Positions 18,040 to 27,251 of a DNA stretch of 64,000 bases are shown here, piece after piece (within the stretch, counting starts at the first letter, position 1; every line of letters begins with the position of its first letter). The translations under genes and the position numbers were made by a program. The DNA is from Paractinoplanes aksuensis (lineage in GTDB: Bacteria; Actinomycetota; Actinomycetes; Mycobacteriales; Micromonosporaceae). The stretch lies in contig NZ_JAMYJR010000055.1 of the NCBI RefSeq assembly GCF_024137025.1, positions 1 to 64,000 on the forward strand, in the 5' to 3' direction. A model generated the notes under the pieces. The model searched no databases, was not told the DNA's origin, and worked only from the letters and a program-made list of their open reading frames with translations.

Positions 18040-19500
18040 CTATGGCGCGCGCGAGCCGCGCGCTTTCTCCTGCTCGACCAGGGCGTCGAGGTCGCTGAGC
18101 CGGCCCAGGCCGTTCAGGGGCTGCCGCATGCGGTAGTTGCCGTTCAGCTGCGGTTCGTTGCGGGCCAGGAAGGCCCAGTAACCGGCGGTGAACGGGCACG
18201 CGTGGTCGCCGACCCGCACCTTGGGGTCGTAGCGGCAGCCGCCGCAGTAGTCGCTCATCCGGTTGATGTAGGCGCCGCCCGAGGCGTACGGCTTGGTGCT
18301 CATCCGGCCGGCGTCGGCGTACTGGCTCATCCCGATCACGTTGGCCGTCATCACCCACTCGTAGCCGTCGACGAACGAGCGGTGGAACCAGTCGGCCACC
18401 GCGCCGGGCCGCCAGCCGCGCTGCATGGCGTAGTTGCCCAGCACCATCAGCCGCGGGATGTGATGCACCCACCCGCGGTCGCGCACCCCGGCCAGCACGT
18501 CGGACAGGCACCGGGCCTCGACGGCGTCGGCGTCCAGCTCGGCGAACCAGCGCGGCAGCTGCTTGCGGGCGCCGAGCTCGTTCGAGGCGCGGTAACCGGG
18601 CTCGAAATACCAGTACAAGTGCCAGATGAAATCCCGCCAGCCGATGATCTGCCGCACGAAACCCTCCACGCTCGCCAGCGGGGCTTCGCCTTTCCGGTAC
18701 GCCTGTTCGGCCCGCTCGACGACCTCGAGCGGATCGAGCAGGCCGAGGTTGATCGCGGCGCTGAGCAGGCTGTGGCTCATCACCGGGTCGCCGGTGAGCA
18801 TGGCGTCCTCGTACGGGCCGAAGGTGGGCAGCCGGTGGGTCACAAAATGCCGGAGGCGAGCCAGAGCTTCCGTACGGGTGGCGGGGAACATCCGCGGGCC
18901 GTCGCGGCCGACGAACTCGATGCCGTCCTCGCGCTCCCACCGATCGAGGTCGGCCCGCACCCGCTCGTCGATCTCGTCCTCGACGATCGCCGGGGGAGCG
19001 GGCACGTCGAGCCGCTCGGCGCCGCGCGGCGGAGGTTCCCGGTTGTCGGCGTCGAGGTTCCACCGGCCGCCGGCCGGCTCGTCGTCCTCCATGAGGATGC
19101 CGTGGCGCTGCCGGGCGTCGCGGTAGAAGTCCTCCATCCGCAGGTGTTCACGCCCGTGCGCCCACGCCGTGAAGTCGCCCGGCGCGGTCACGAAGCCCCG
19201 CGGCGGCAACACCTCGGTGACCTGCTTCAGCCGCTGGACCAGGGCGCGCGCGGCCCGCGAAGTGGGGTGGCAGACGGTGACGTCCTCGGTCAGAGCTTCG
19301 GCGTACGTGTCGGCCCGGATCAGCCGTACGCCGTCGTCCTGGGCCCGATGGCGCAGCGCGGACAGGATCAGATGCGCCTTCTGGCGGTGGAACACCCGCC
19401 GCCGGAACACCGCCTTGGACTCCACGAGCAGCACCGGCTGGTCCGGGGTGTCGACGAAGTGCGGGCCGAGTTGATCGGCGAACAGCCAGCGGCGGGTCAT
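18040..19500 (-). CDS. Iron-sulfur (6-4) photolyase / FeS-BCP cryptochrome
   Basis: A 486-residue flavoprotein of the FeS-BCP/PhrB group, which binds FAD and a [4Fe-4S] cluster and repairs (6-4) photoproducts with light. Cys331, Cys419, Cys422 and Cys435 have the spacing (88, 3, 13) of the four cluster ligands of Agrobacterium PhrB as I recall them. His346-His347 fall where its two conserved histidines do. The FAD site region is about 230-420. The ATG is preceded by CACGAT-N6, a weak version of the leaderless pattern. No flanking DNA-repair genes are seen. Confidence 0.92.
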   Translation of the reverse strand: MTRRWLFADQLGPHFVDTPDQPVLLVESKAVFRRRVFHRQKAHLILSALRHRAQDDGVRLIRADTYAEALTEDVTVCHPTSRAARALVQRLKQVTEVLPPRGFVTAPGDFTAWAHGREHLRMEDFYRDARQRHGILMEDDEPAGGRWNLDADNREPPPRGAERLDVPAPPAIVEDEIDERVRADLDRWEREDGIEFVGRDGPRMFPATRTEALARLRHFVTHRLPTFGPYEDAMLTGDPVMSHSLLSAAINLGLLDPLEVVERAEQAYRKGEAPLASVEGFVRQIIGWRDFIWHLYWYFEPGYRASNELGARKQLPRWFAELDADAVEARCLSDVLAGVRDRGWVHHIPRLMVLGNYAMQRGWRPGAVADWFHRSFVDGYEWVMTANVIGMSQYADAGRMSTKPYASGGAYINRMSDYCGGCRYDPKVRVGDHACPFTAGYWAFLARNEPQLNGNYRMRQPLNGLGRLSDLDALVEQEKARGSRAP

Positions 19501-19528
19501 CCCGCCATCGTGCCCGGGCCGGGGCCGG

Positions 19529-20650
19529 TCAACCGGGACTCAGCACTTCTTCCCGCAGCCGGGCGACCAGGTCGGCGCTGTCGGTGACCGAGCGGCGGGT
19601 GAGCAGCACGGTGGCCAGGCTGCCGTGGTCGGCCCAGGCACAGACCACGACCGACGTGCCGTTGTCGCGGCCCACCCCGCAGCTCTGGTGGGCGCCGGTC
19701 TCGCCGAGGTCGAAGGTCTGCACGTTCTTGAGGCTGTACTCGGAGGTGGCCTGGTCGAGGCGGCCGCGGACGTCGGAGCCCGGGGTGAGCCGGAAGCCGG
19801 TCTCGCCGATGACCGTGACCCGCTTGCCGCGGGCGTCGCGGTAGACGCCGGCGAAGCCGTTCGGGCCGGCCTGCTCGGTGTCGCGCAGCTTCAGGTCGGC
19901 GAACGACTCGGGGAGGGCGGCGCTGACCGGGTACTGCCGGGCGCTCGGCCACTGGAACCAGGCGAAGGGCAGGCCGCAGCAGCAGACCACGCCGAGCAGG
20001 CTGAGCAGGGCCAGGCGGCGGCCCCAGCGCCGCCTGCGGCGGGGCGGGGGGAGCGGGCGCTTCGGCTGGGGCTGGGCCCAGGGCGGCGGGGCCGGGAGCC
20101 GGCGGCCGTGGACGATCGGGCCGGGCGGGGGTGCGGGCGGCGCCGGCGGGCGGGCCTGTACCGGCAGGCGGTTGGCCGTCGCTGCCTTCTCGAGGCGCTT
20201 GCGCTCCTTCTTCGAGAGCTTGGGCGCGGGTTCGGGCTTCGGCGCGGGCGGGGGCTCGATGCGGGTCGGGGGCGGCGGGGGCGCGGCCGGTTGTTCGACG
20301 CGGGTCGAGGGCGGCGGGGGCGCGGCCGGTTGTTCGACGCGGGTCGGCGGCGGTGGGGGCGCCTCGGCCGGAAGTGGGGTCGCGGTCTCGAAGGTGAGCG
20401 GGTCCCACGGCGTGTCCTGGTCGGCCCACGGGTCGACGGCCGGCGTGGTCGCCCAGTGCTCCTCCTCGACCGGCGGCGGTTCGGTGTCGCGGCGCCACCA
20501 CGACTTCTTGGGCGACGGGTCGGGCACGACCGCGGAGCCGCTCCAGCGAGCCGGCGCGTCCACGGTGGAGGGTTCGGAACCGTTGTCGAGCCGGGTCGGG
20601 TCGGGCACCCCGGCCGCCGGCTGAGTTTCCTCCGGCTGCTCCTCGGCCAT
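19529..20650 (-). CDS. Proline-rich membrane-anchored protein, paralogue of the gene at 465-1133
   Basis: A 373-residue protein with a long disordered proline-rich cytosolic region (1-225) that contains three tandem TRVEQPAAPPPP-type units. A basic cluster precedes one transmembrane helix (about 230-250), and an outward domain follows. It ends with SCGVGRDNGTSVVVCAWADHGSLA, matching the motif of the paralogue. The ATG at 20650 follows AAGGAG. The function is unknown. The shared paired cysteines suggest an extracytoplasmic disulfide domain. Confidence 0.85.
   Translation of the reverse strand: MAEEQPEETQPAAGVPDPTRLDNGSEPSTVDAPARWSGSAVVPDPSPKKSWWRRDTEPPPVEEEHWATTPAVDPWADQDTPWDPLTFETATPLPAEAPPPPPTRVEQPAAPPPPSTRVEQPAAPPPPPTRIEPPPAPKPEPAPKLSKKERKRLEKAATANRLPVQARPPAPPAPPPGPIVHGRRLPAPPPWAQPQPKRPLPPPRRRRRWGRRLALLSLLGVVCCCGLPFAWFQWPSARQYPVSAALPESFADLKLRDTEQAGPNGFAGVYRDARGKRVTVIGETGFRLTPGSDVRGRLDQATSEYSLKNVQTFDLGETGAHQSCGVGRDNGTSVVVCAWADHGSLATVLLTRRSVTDSADLVARLREEVLSPG
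20253..20358. repeat. 39-bp in-frame minisatellite in the proline-rich gene
   Basis: Two nearly identical 39-base units (20281-20319 and 20320-20358) and a partial third (from 20253) encode 13-residue units of the form TRVEQPAAPPPPx. Confidence 0.85.
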
Positions 20651-20817
20651 CCGTCGATCTCCTTCACTGCCGGCAAGATTCCCGGCGAGGCGGTCAACTC
20701 CCAGGTTAGAGGCGGTGTGCCACCTCCAGCCTCTGTCTTGAGGCCGGTTTCGGCGTACAAATGCCGGACAACCAGGGCGATGTGCAAGACGCTCTGGAGC
20801 CGTATGGTTACCGGGAC

Positions 20818-21615
20818 ATGAGAACGACACAGAGAAACGCCGTCACTCTGACCGGAAACCCCACCGGTCAGCCGATGGTCTTCGCCCACGGTTACGGCTG
20901 CGACCAGAACATGTGGCGCCTGGTCGCCCCGGCCTTCGTGGACTCTCATCGGCTCGTCCTTTTCGACCACGTCGGTAACGGCAAGTCCGATCTGTCGGCC
21001 TACGACGACGCCCGCCATTCAACGCTGGGCGGCTACGCCGACGACATCCTCGAGATCCTGCACGAGCACGACCTGTGGGACGTCGTCTTCGTCGGCCACT
21101 CGGTCAGCGCCATGATCGGTGTGCTGGCCGCGATCAAGGAGCCCGAGCGGTTCGCCCGCCTGGTGCTCGTCGGCCCGTCCCCGCGCTACATCAACGAGCC
21201 CGGCGAGGGTTACGTGGGTGGCTTCAACAAGGGCGACATCGATTCGCTGCTGGTCTCGCTCGACAGCAACTATCTCGGCTGGTCGAGCACGATGGCGCCG
21301 GTGATCATGGGCAACCCCGAGCGGCCCGAGCTCGGTGACGAGCTGACCAACAGCTTCTGCCGCACCGATCCCGAGATCGCCAAGAAGTTCGCGCGGGTCA
21401 CGTTCCTGTCCGACAACCGCGACGACCTTCTCAAGTTGCGGACGCCCGCGTTGATCCTCCAGTGTTCCGATGATGTGATCGCTCCGACCGCGGTCGGCGA
21501 CTACGTTCACAAGCACACCGCCGGGAGCACTCTGGTGCACCTCAACGCGACGGGGCACTGCCCCAACCTGAGCGCCCCGGAGGAAACCATCGACGCCATG
21601 AAGGCCTGGCTTTAG
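20818..21615 (+). CDS. rsbQ: RsbQ-type alpha/beta hydrolase, stress-signalling activator
   Basis: A 265-residue hydrolase of the RsbQ/D14/KAI2 family. In Bacillus subtilis RsbQ is needed for the PAS-containing phosphatase RsbP to switch on sigma-B under energy stress. The catalytic triad is visible: Ser95 in GHSVSAM, Asp219 in CSDDV, His247 in ATGHC, at essentially the same numbering as B. subtilis RsbQ. The match continues through PxxCDQNMW-like, VGPSPRYIN, YxGGF and FCRTDP segments. Length favours ATG 20818 over an ATG at 20761. TATGGT at 20803-20808 is nine bases upstream. The next gene, 12 bases on, encodes the expected phosphatase partner. Confidence 0.88.
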   Translation: MRTTQRNAVTLTGNPTGQPMVFAHGYGCDQNMWRLVAPAFVDSHRLVLFDHVGNGKSDLSAYDDARHSTLGGYADDILEILHEHDLWDVVFVGHSVSAMIGVLAAIKEPERFARLVLVGPSPRYINEPGEGYVGGFNKGDIDSLLVSLDSNYLGWSSTMAPVIMGNPERPELGDELTNSFCRTDPEIAKKFARVTFLSDNRDDLLKLRTPALILQCSDDVIAPTAVGDYVHKHTAGSTLVHLNATGHCPNLSAPEETIDAMKAWL

Positions 21616-21627
21616 AAGCGGCGGACC

Positions 21628-24129
21628 GTGAGTGACTCTGGTGGGCCGGACGTGACGCAGGACCTGCGGCCGCCCTGGGACGAAGACCCCGACGACCTGT
21701 ACGAGCACGCGCCGTGCGGGTACCTGACCACGCTTCCCGACGGCACGATCGTCCGGGTCAACCAGACGTTCCTGAGCTGGACCGGGTACGCCCGGGGCGA
21801 GCTGGTCGGGCACCGCCGGTTCCGTGACCTGCTCACCTCCGGTGGGCAGATCTATCACGAGACCCACTACGCCCCGCTGCTGCGCATGCAGGACGAGGTG
21901 CACGAGCTGGCCTTCGACCTGGTCTGCGCGGACGGGCGCCAGCTGCCCCTGCTGGTCAACTCGGTGCTGGCCCGCGGTGACACCGGTCAGCCCCGGGCCA
22001 TCCGCACCACCGTCTTCAACGCCACCGAGCGCCGGCAGTACGAGAAAGAGCTGCTGCTGGCCCGGCAGATCGCCGAGGCGTCCGAGCGCCGGGTCCGGGT
22101 GCTGCAGCAGATCGTGGCCGACCTGGCCGCCGCGCCGACCGAGGCCGAGGTGGCCGAGGCGGTCGTGCGGGCTCCCGAGTCGGCGTTCGGCGCGGCCAGC
22201 AGCAGCATCTATCTGGTCGACGACGAGCGTGACGTCATCTACGCGGTGGCCTCGACCGACCCCACCACCGGCAACTGGGACGACATGCCCCGCACGTCCG
22301 AGCGGGCCGTGGCCCGGGTCGCCGAGCGCGGCGACCTGCACGTGGTCGGCTCGGTCGCCGAGGCCCGCAAACACTTCCCCGACCTGGTCGAGAACATGCG
22401 CCGCTCGGGCCGCAACACCGTGGTGCTGCTGCCGCTGACCACCGGCCCGACCGACGAGCACTCCACCCTCGAGACGCTCGGCGTGCTGGCCTTCAGCTTC
22501 AAGGGCGAGCGCAAGCTGACCGACGGTGAGCTGCGGGTCGTCCGGCTGCTGGGCCAGCAGTCGGGCCAGGCGCTCGACCGGGCCCGGCTCTACGACGAGC
22601 TGCGCCGCCGGGAGGACCGGGCCAGATTCCTGGCCGAGACCACCCGGTCGCTCGACGAGCTGCACCGGCTGCTGCCGCGCACCCGCCGGCTGATCGACCG
22701 GGTCGTGCCCGAGATCGCCGACTGGGCCGAGATCCGCCTCCAGGTGGGCACGCCACCGCTGGTCGAGCAGGGCGGCGGTCCCCGCCCCGACGAAGAGCTG
22801 CTGACCCAGCGGCTGGGCAAGGTCGCGGCCAGCGGCGAGCCCGTGTTCGCGGCCGAGGGCGACCAGCTCGACTGCTCGGTGCTGCCGCTGACCGCTCGCG
22901 GGCTGGTGCTCGGCACGCTGGCCCTGCGGATGACCACCAACCGGCGCGGCATCGCGGCCGAGCAGGCCTTCCTGGTCGAGCTGGCCGACCGGGCCGGGCT
23001 CGCGCTCGAGAACGCCCGGCTCTACGAGCAGGAAAGGCAGATCGCCCGCACCCTCCAGCGCAGCCTGCTGGCCGGCGACCTGCCCGGTGGCGACAGCCGG
23101 TTCGCGGTCGAGACCCATTACCAGGCGGCCGCGCACGACCTCGAGGTCGGCGGCGACTGGTTCGACGCTTTCATGATCACCAAGGACAAGCTGGCCGTCG
23201 TGGTCGGTGACGTGGTCGGCCGGGGCATAGAGGCCGCGACCACGATGGGTCAGCTGCGCAGCGCGGTCCGCGCCCTCGCCTCCAACGCGACCGGCCCGGC
23301 CGAGCTCATCGGGGGGCTCGACCGGTTCGTCGAGCGGGTCGAGTCGGCCCGCATGGCCACCGTGGCCTACGTCGAGGTCGACCTGGCCGACGGTGAAATC
23401 GTCTATTCGTGCGCGGGGCACCTGCCACCGCTGCTGCAAGAGCCGGCCGGCTCGCCGGAATACCTGCTGCAGGGCCGCTCGGCGCCGCTGGGCTCCAAGG
23501 CCGGCGACAAGGTACGCACCGAGCACCGCCGCCGCCTGCCCGCGGGCAGCCGCATGCTGCTCTACACCGACGGGCTGATCGAGCGCCGTACCCGCCCGAT
23601 CGACAAGGGCTTCGAGCTGCTGGCCCGCGAGTACGCGCGCCGGCGGGACGCGCCGCTGCAGGGGCTGGCGGCCACCCTGGCCGACACCCTGGTCGGCCGC
23701 GACCACAGCGACGACGTGTGCATGCTCTGCCTGACGCTCGGCACCGAGGAGCGCATCGAGCGCACGATCGGCGCCGACCGCATGCAGATCGCCCTGCTCC
23801 GGGCCGATCTGCGGGCCTGGCTGGTGGCCCACGAGATCGAGCCCGAGTGCCGCGACGCGGTGCTGCTGGCCTGCTCCGAGGCGGTTGCCAACGCGATCGA
23901 GCACGGCTACCGTGACGACCCGTTCGGCATGATCGACGTGGTCGCCACCGCGACCGCCGACGCCGTGGAGGTGCGGGTGACCGACCGGGGCACGTGGCGG
24001 GGCGCGGTCAGCGACGTGGCCCGCGGCCGTGGTCTGCAGCTGATCCGCGAGTCGATGGACCAGGTGCTGTTCGACCGCAGCGACGGCACCACGGTCACCA
24101 TGCGGCGCAGCCGGCGGGAGGCCGGCTGA
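21628..24129 (+). CDS. PAS-GAF-GAF-PP2C-HATPase protein (RsbP-like phosphatase fused to an RsbW-like kinase)
   Basis: An 833-residue signalling protein. Domains in order: PAS (about 20-130), short coiled coil, GAF (about 150-310), GAF (about 320-455), SpoIIE/PP2C phosphatase (about 470-690) and GHKL ATPase (about 705-830). The PP2C metal-site motifs are GGDWFDAF, VVGDVVGRGIEA, YTDGLIE and DHSDDVCML. The ATPase has N-box ACSEAVANAIEHG and G-boxes TDRGTW and GRGLQLI. In B. subtilis the RsbP phosphatase and RsbW kinase are separate; here both activities could sit in one chain. The GTG start follows GCGGCGG. The stop overlaps the STAS start (TGATG). Confidence 0.9.
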   Translation: MSDSGGPDVTQDLRPPWDEDPDDLYEHAPCGYLTTLPDGTIVRVNQTFLSWTGYARGELVGHRRFRDLLTSGGQIYHETHYAPLLRMQDEVHELAFDLVCADGRQLPLLVNSVLARGDTGQPRAIRTTVFNATERRQYEKELLLARQIAEASERRVRVLQQIVADLAAAPTEAEVAEAVVRAPESAFGAASSSIYLVDDERDVIYAVASTDPTTGNWDDMPRTSERAVARVAERGDLHVVGSVAEARKHFPDLVENMRRSGRNTVVLLPLTTGPTDEHSTLETLGVLAFSFKGERKLTDGELRVVRLLGQQSGQALDRARLYDELRRREDRARFLAETTRSLDELHRLLPRTRRLIDRVVPEIADWAEIRLQVGTPPLVEQGGGPRPDEELLTQRLGKVAASGEPVFAAEGDQLDCSVLPLTARGLVLGTLALRMTTNRRGIAAEQAFLVELADRAGLALENARLYEQERQIARTLQRSLLAGDLPGGDSRFAVETHYQAAAHDLEVGGDWFDAFMITKDKLAVVVGDVVGRGIEAATTMGQLRSAVRALASNATGPAELIGGLDRFVERVESARMATVAYVEVDLADGEIVYSCAGHLPPLLQEPAGSPEYLLQGRSAPLGSKAGDKVRTEHRRRLPAGSRMLLYTDGLIERRTRPIDKGFELLAREYARRRDAPLQGLAATLADTLVGRDHSDDVCMLCLTLGTEERIERTIGADRMQIALLRADLRAWLVAHEIEPECRDAVLLACSEAVANAIEHGYRDDPFGMIDVVATATADAVEVRVTDRGTWRGAVSDVARGRGLQLIRESMDQVLFDRSDGTTVTMRRSRREAG

Positions 24130-24512
24130 TGGAATACACCCGGGGCGGCCGGCCCGTGCCGCGCGGCGACCTGGAGCGCTGGGTCACCTTCTCGAAGTTC
24201 GGCGACGCCGAGCTGGTCTCGCTGACCGGCGAGATCGACCTGGCCAACGCGCCCGAGATAGGCAAGGCGATCGTCCAGCGGATCGAGAAGGCGGGCAAGG
24301 TGCTGATCGACCTGACCACCGTCTCGTTCCTCGACAGCGCCGGGGTCCGCCTGCTCGACGCCCTGATCGGTGATCTCAACGACCACGGGACGCCGACCCG
24401 GCTGGTGGTCGGGGCGACCGGCGCGGCCCGCATGACGCTCCAGCTGTGCGCCTTCCGTGAGGACGTGCTGGCCACCGACCTCGACCGGGCCGCGGCCGAG
24501 ATAAGTAGTTGA
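24129..24512 (+). CDS. STAS-domain anti-sigma factor antagonist (RsbV-like)
   Basis: A 127-residue protein. The STAS domain spans about 18-120, and Ser70 in VSFLDSAGV is at the phospho-acceptor position of RsbV/SpoIIAA. In this family the unphosphorylated form binds the anti-sigma kinase and frees the sigma factor, and a PP2C enzyme removes the phosphate. The ATG shares one base with the preceding stop, so it is translationally coupled to the PP2C-kinase fusion. No sigma factor gene is nearby, so the target must be encoded elsewhere. Confidence 0.9.
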   Translation: MEYTRGGRPVPRGDLERWVTFSKFGDAELVSLTGEIDLANAPEIGKAIVQRIEKAGKVLIDLTTVSFLDSAGVRLLDALIGDLNDHGTPTRLVVGATGAARMTLQLCAFREDVLATDLDRAAAEISS

Positions 24513-24532
24513 GCCGCGTACCCTAGAGGCCC

Positions 24533-26476
24533 ATGAGCGTTGCTTCCGTCTTTCCTCAGCTCGAGCAGCTGCTGCCCCGGGTCAGCAAGCCGATCCAGTA
24601 CGTGGGGGGCGAGCTCGGCGCCGTCGTCAAGGACTGGGACGCGACGACGGTCCGCTGGGCGCTGATGTATCCCGACGCCTACGAGGTCGGCCTGCCCAAC
24701 CAGGGCGTCCAGATCCTCTACGAGGTGCTCAACGAGCAAGAGGACGTGCTGGCCGAGCGCACCTACGCGGTCTGGCCCGACCTCGAGGCGCTGATGAAAG
24801 AGAACGGCGTCCCGCAGTTCACGGTCGACGCCCACCGCCCGGTCAAGGCCTTCGACGTCCTCGGTCTGTCGTTCGCGACCGAGCTCGGCTACACCAACAT
24901 GCTCTCCGCGCTCGACCTCGCGCAGATCCCGCTGACCAGCGCCGACCGCGACGAGACGCACCCGATCGTGCTGGCCGGCGGTCACGCCAGCTTCAACCCC
25001 GAGCCGATCGCCGACTTCATCGACGCCGCCGTGCTCGGCGACGGCGAAGAGGCCGTCCTCGAGATCACCGGCATCATCCGGGAGTGGAAGGCCGAGGGCT
25101 GTCCCGGCGGCCGCGACGAGCTGCTGCTGCGCCTGGCCCGCACCGAGAGCATCTACGTCCCCCGCTTCTACGACGTCGACTACCTGGCCGACGGCCGCAT
25201 CCAGCGCGTCGTGCCCAACCGCCCCGACGTGCCGTTCCGGGTGGCCAAGCGCACGACGATGGACCTCGACGCCTGGCCCTACCCCAAGAAGCCCCTGGTC
25301 CCGCTGGCCGAGACGGTCCACGAGCGGTACGCGGTCGAGATCTTCCGCGGCTGCACCCGGGGCTGCCGGTTCTGCCAGGCCGGCATGATCACGCGCCCGG
25401 TGCGCGAGCGCTCGATCACCACGGTCGGCCAGATGATCAAGGAAGGCCTCGAGTACTCCGGCTTCAGCGAGGTCGGCCTGCTCTCGCTGTCGAGCGCCGA
25501 CCACTCCGAGATCGGTGACATGTGCTCCGGCCTGGCCGAGCAGTACGAGGGCACCAACGTCTCGCTCTCGCTGCCCTCGACCCGGGTCGACGCCTTCAAC
25601 ATCGACCTGGCCCAGGAGCTGTCCAAGAACGGCCGCCGCACCGGCCTGACCTTCGCCCCCGAGGGCGGCTCGGAGCGCATCCGCAAGGTCATCAACAAGA
25701 TGGTGACCGAGGACGACCTGCTCCGCACCGTCGTCACCGCGTATTCGAACGGCTGGCGCCAGGTCAAGCTCTACTTCATGTGCGGCCTGCCGACCGAGAC
25801 CGACGAGGACGTGCTGCAGATCGGCCGCATGGCCCACGAGGTGATCAAGGCGGGTCGCATCGCCGCCGGCACCAAGGACATCCGCTGCACGGTGTCGATC
25901 GGCGGGTTCGTGCCCAAGCCGCACACCCCGTTCCAGTGGGCCGCGATGGAGCGCCCCGAGGTCATCGACGCCCGGCTCCAGCTGCTCAAGCAAGAGATCA
26001 ACAGCGACCGGTCGCTGGGCCGGGCCATCGGCTACCGCTACCACGACGGCGAGCCCTCGCTGATCGAGGGCCTGCTCTCGCGGGGCGACCGCCGGGTCGG
26101 CGCGGTCATCCGCCGCGTCTGGGAGAAGGGCGGCCGCTTCGACGGCTGGAGCGAGCACTTCTCGTACGCCCGCTGGGTCGAGGCCTGCGCCGAGACGCTC
26201 CCGCAGTTCGGGGTCGACCTCGACTGGTTCACCACCCGCGAGCGCGAGCAGGCCGAGGTGCTGCCCTGGGACCACCTCGACTCGGGCCTCGACAAGGACT
26301 GGCTGTGGCAGGACTGGCAGGACTCGCTGACCGAGTACGAGCAGCCCGACTGCCGCTGGACCCCGTGCTTCGACTGCGGCGTCTGCCCGTCGATGGACAC
26401 CGAGATCCAGATCGGCCCCACCGGCAAGAAGCTGCTGCCCCTGACGCCCGTGAACTCGCTGCGGGTGCCGGTCTGA
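24533..26476 (+). CDS. TIGR03960-family B12-binding-type radical SAM protein
   Basis: A 647-residue protein. The N-terminal half resembles a cobalamin-binding fold without an obvious DxHxxG. The radical SAM cluster motif is CTRGCRFC (near residues 273-280), and the C-terminal region is cysteine-bearing (CFDCGVCPS near 617-625). The family is of unknown reaction, always paired with the DUF2344 protein that follows 1 base later, and sits before rne in actinobacteria. TACCCT eight bases above the ATG suggests a near-leaderless promoter. Confidence 0.92.
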   Translation: MSVASVFPQLEQLLPRVSKPIQYVGGELGAVVKDWDATTVRWALMYPDAYEVGLPNQGVQILYEVLNEQEDVLAERTYAVWPDLEALMKENGVPQFTVDAHRPVKAFDVLGLSFATELGYTNMLSALDLAQIPLTSADRDETHPIVLAGGHASFNPEPIADFIDAAVLGDGEEAVLEITGIIREWKAEGCPGGRDELLLRLARTESIYVPRFYDVDYLADGRIQRVVPNRPDVPFRVAKRTTMDLDAWPYPKKPLVPLAETVHERYAVEIFRGCTRGCRFCQAGMITRPVRERSITTVGQMIKEGLEYSGFSEVGLLSLSSADHSEIGDMCSGLAEQYEGTNVSLSLPSTRVDAFNIDLAQELSKNGRRTGLTFAPEGGSERIRKVINKMVTEDDLLRTVVTAYSNGWRQVKLYFMCGLPTETDEDVLQIGRMAHEVIKAGRIAAGTKDIRCTVSIGGFVPKPHTPFQWAAMERPEVIDARLQLLKQEINSDRSLGRAIGYRYHDGEPSLIEGLLSRGDRRVGAVIRRVWEKGGRFDGWSEHFSYARWVEACAETLPQFGVDLDWFTTREREQAEVLPWDHLDSGLDKDWLWQDWQDSLTEYEQPDCRWTPCFDCGVCPSMDTEIQIGPTGKKLLPLTPVNSLRVPV

Positions 26477-26477
26477 C

Positions 26478-27251
26478 ATGGCGCCCCCCAAGAATCAGCC
26501 CGTCGGCGGTCAGGCGCCGATCGTCCAGCGCATCCGCGTCCGCTACGCCAAGCGGGGGCCGCTGCGCTTCACCTCCCACCGCGACTTCGCCCGCGCGTTC
26601 GAGCGGGCGTTGCGCCGGGCTGCCGTCCCCATCGCCTTTTCCCAGGGCTTCAGCCCGCACCCCAAGATCTCGTACGCGAGCGCGGCGCCGACCGGCGTGG
26701 GCAGCGAGGCCGAGTACCTCGAGATCGGGCTGCAGGCCGAGATCGACCCCGCGCAGCTGGTGATCGCGTTGGACGCCGCGCTCTCCCCGGGACTCGACAT
26801 CCTGGACGCGGTGATCGCCGGGCCGGGCAGCCTGGCCGACCGGATCGACGCCTCGCAGTGGCTGATCGAGCTGCCCGGCATCGACCCGGCCGACGCCGCG
26901 GCGGCCGTCACAGCGTTCCTCGCGCTCGACGAAGTGCTGGTCGAGCGCATGACGAAGCAGGGACGGCGGTCGTTCGACGCCCGTCAGGCGGTGACCCACA
27001 TCGCTGTGACGGACCAGTCCGCCGTACCTTCCGAGGCGGACGGCGCACCGTGTGCGATAATCGACCTTGTCGTACGACAGGTGACACCCGCCGTGCGACC
27101 CGATGACGTCCTTTCCGGCCTGCGCGTGGCGGCTGGTCTGGAGCCGCCGGTGCCCCCGAGGGTTACCCGGCTGGCCCAGGGCACGCTCACCGCACAGGGG
27201 GATATCGTCGATCCGTTGGACGCGGATCGCGAGCCCGCCCTTCCGGGGTGA
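26478..27251 (+). CDS. DUF2344 / TIGR03936 radical SAM-associated protein
   Basis: A 257-residue protein of the DUF2344 family. In some bacteria it is fused to the C terminus of the preceding radical SAM protein, so the two probably act together. The conserved segment RFTSHRDFARAFERALRRA is followed by SQGFSPHPK. The ATG lies one base after the radical SAM stop. A 152-base gap to rne follows, holding a 9-bp stem-loop (about 27267-27290) and a perfect TTGACA at 27292-27297 with no clear -10 at normal spacing. Confidence 0.93.
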   Translation: MAPPKNQPVGGQAPIVQRIRVRYAKRGPLRFTSHRDFARAFERALRRAAVPIAFSQGFSPHPKISYASAAPTGVGSEAEYLEIGLQAEIDPAQLVIALDAALSPGLDILDAVIAGPGSLADRIDASQWLIELPGIDPADAAAAVTAFLALDEVLVERMTKQGRRSFDARQAVTHIAVTDQSAVPSEADGAPCAIIDLVVRQVTPAVRPDDVLSGLRVAAGLEPPVPPRVTRLAQGTLTAQGDIVDPLDADREPALPG

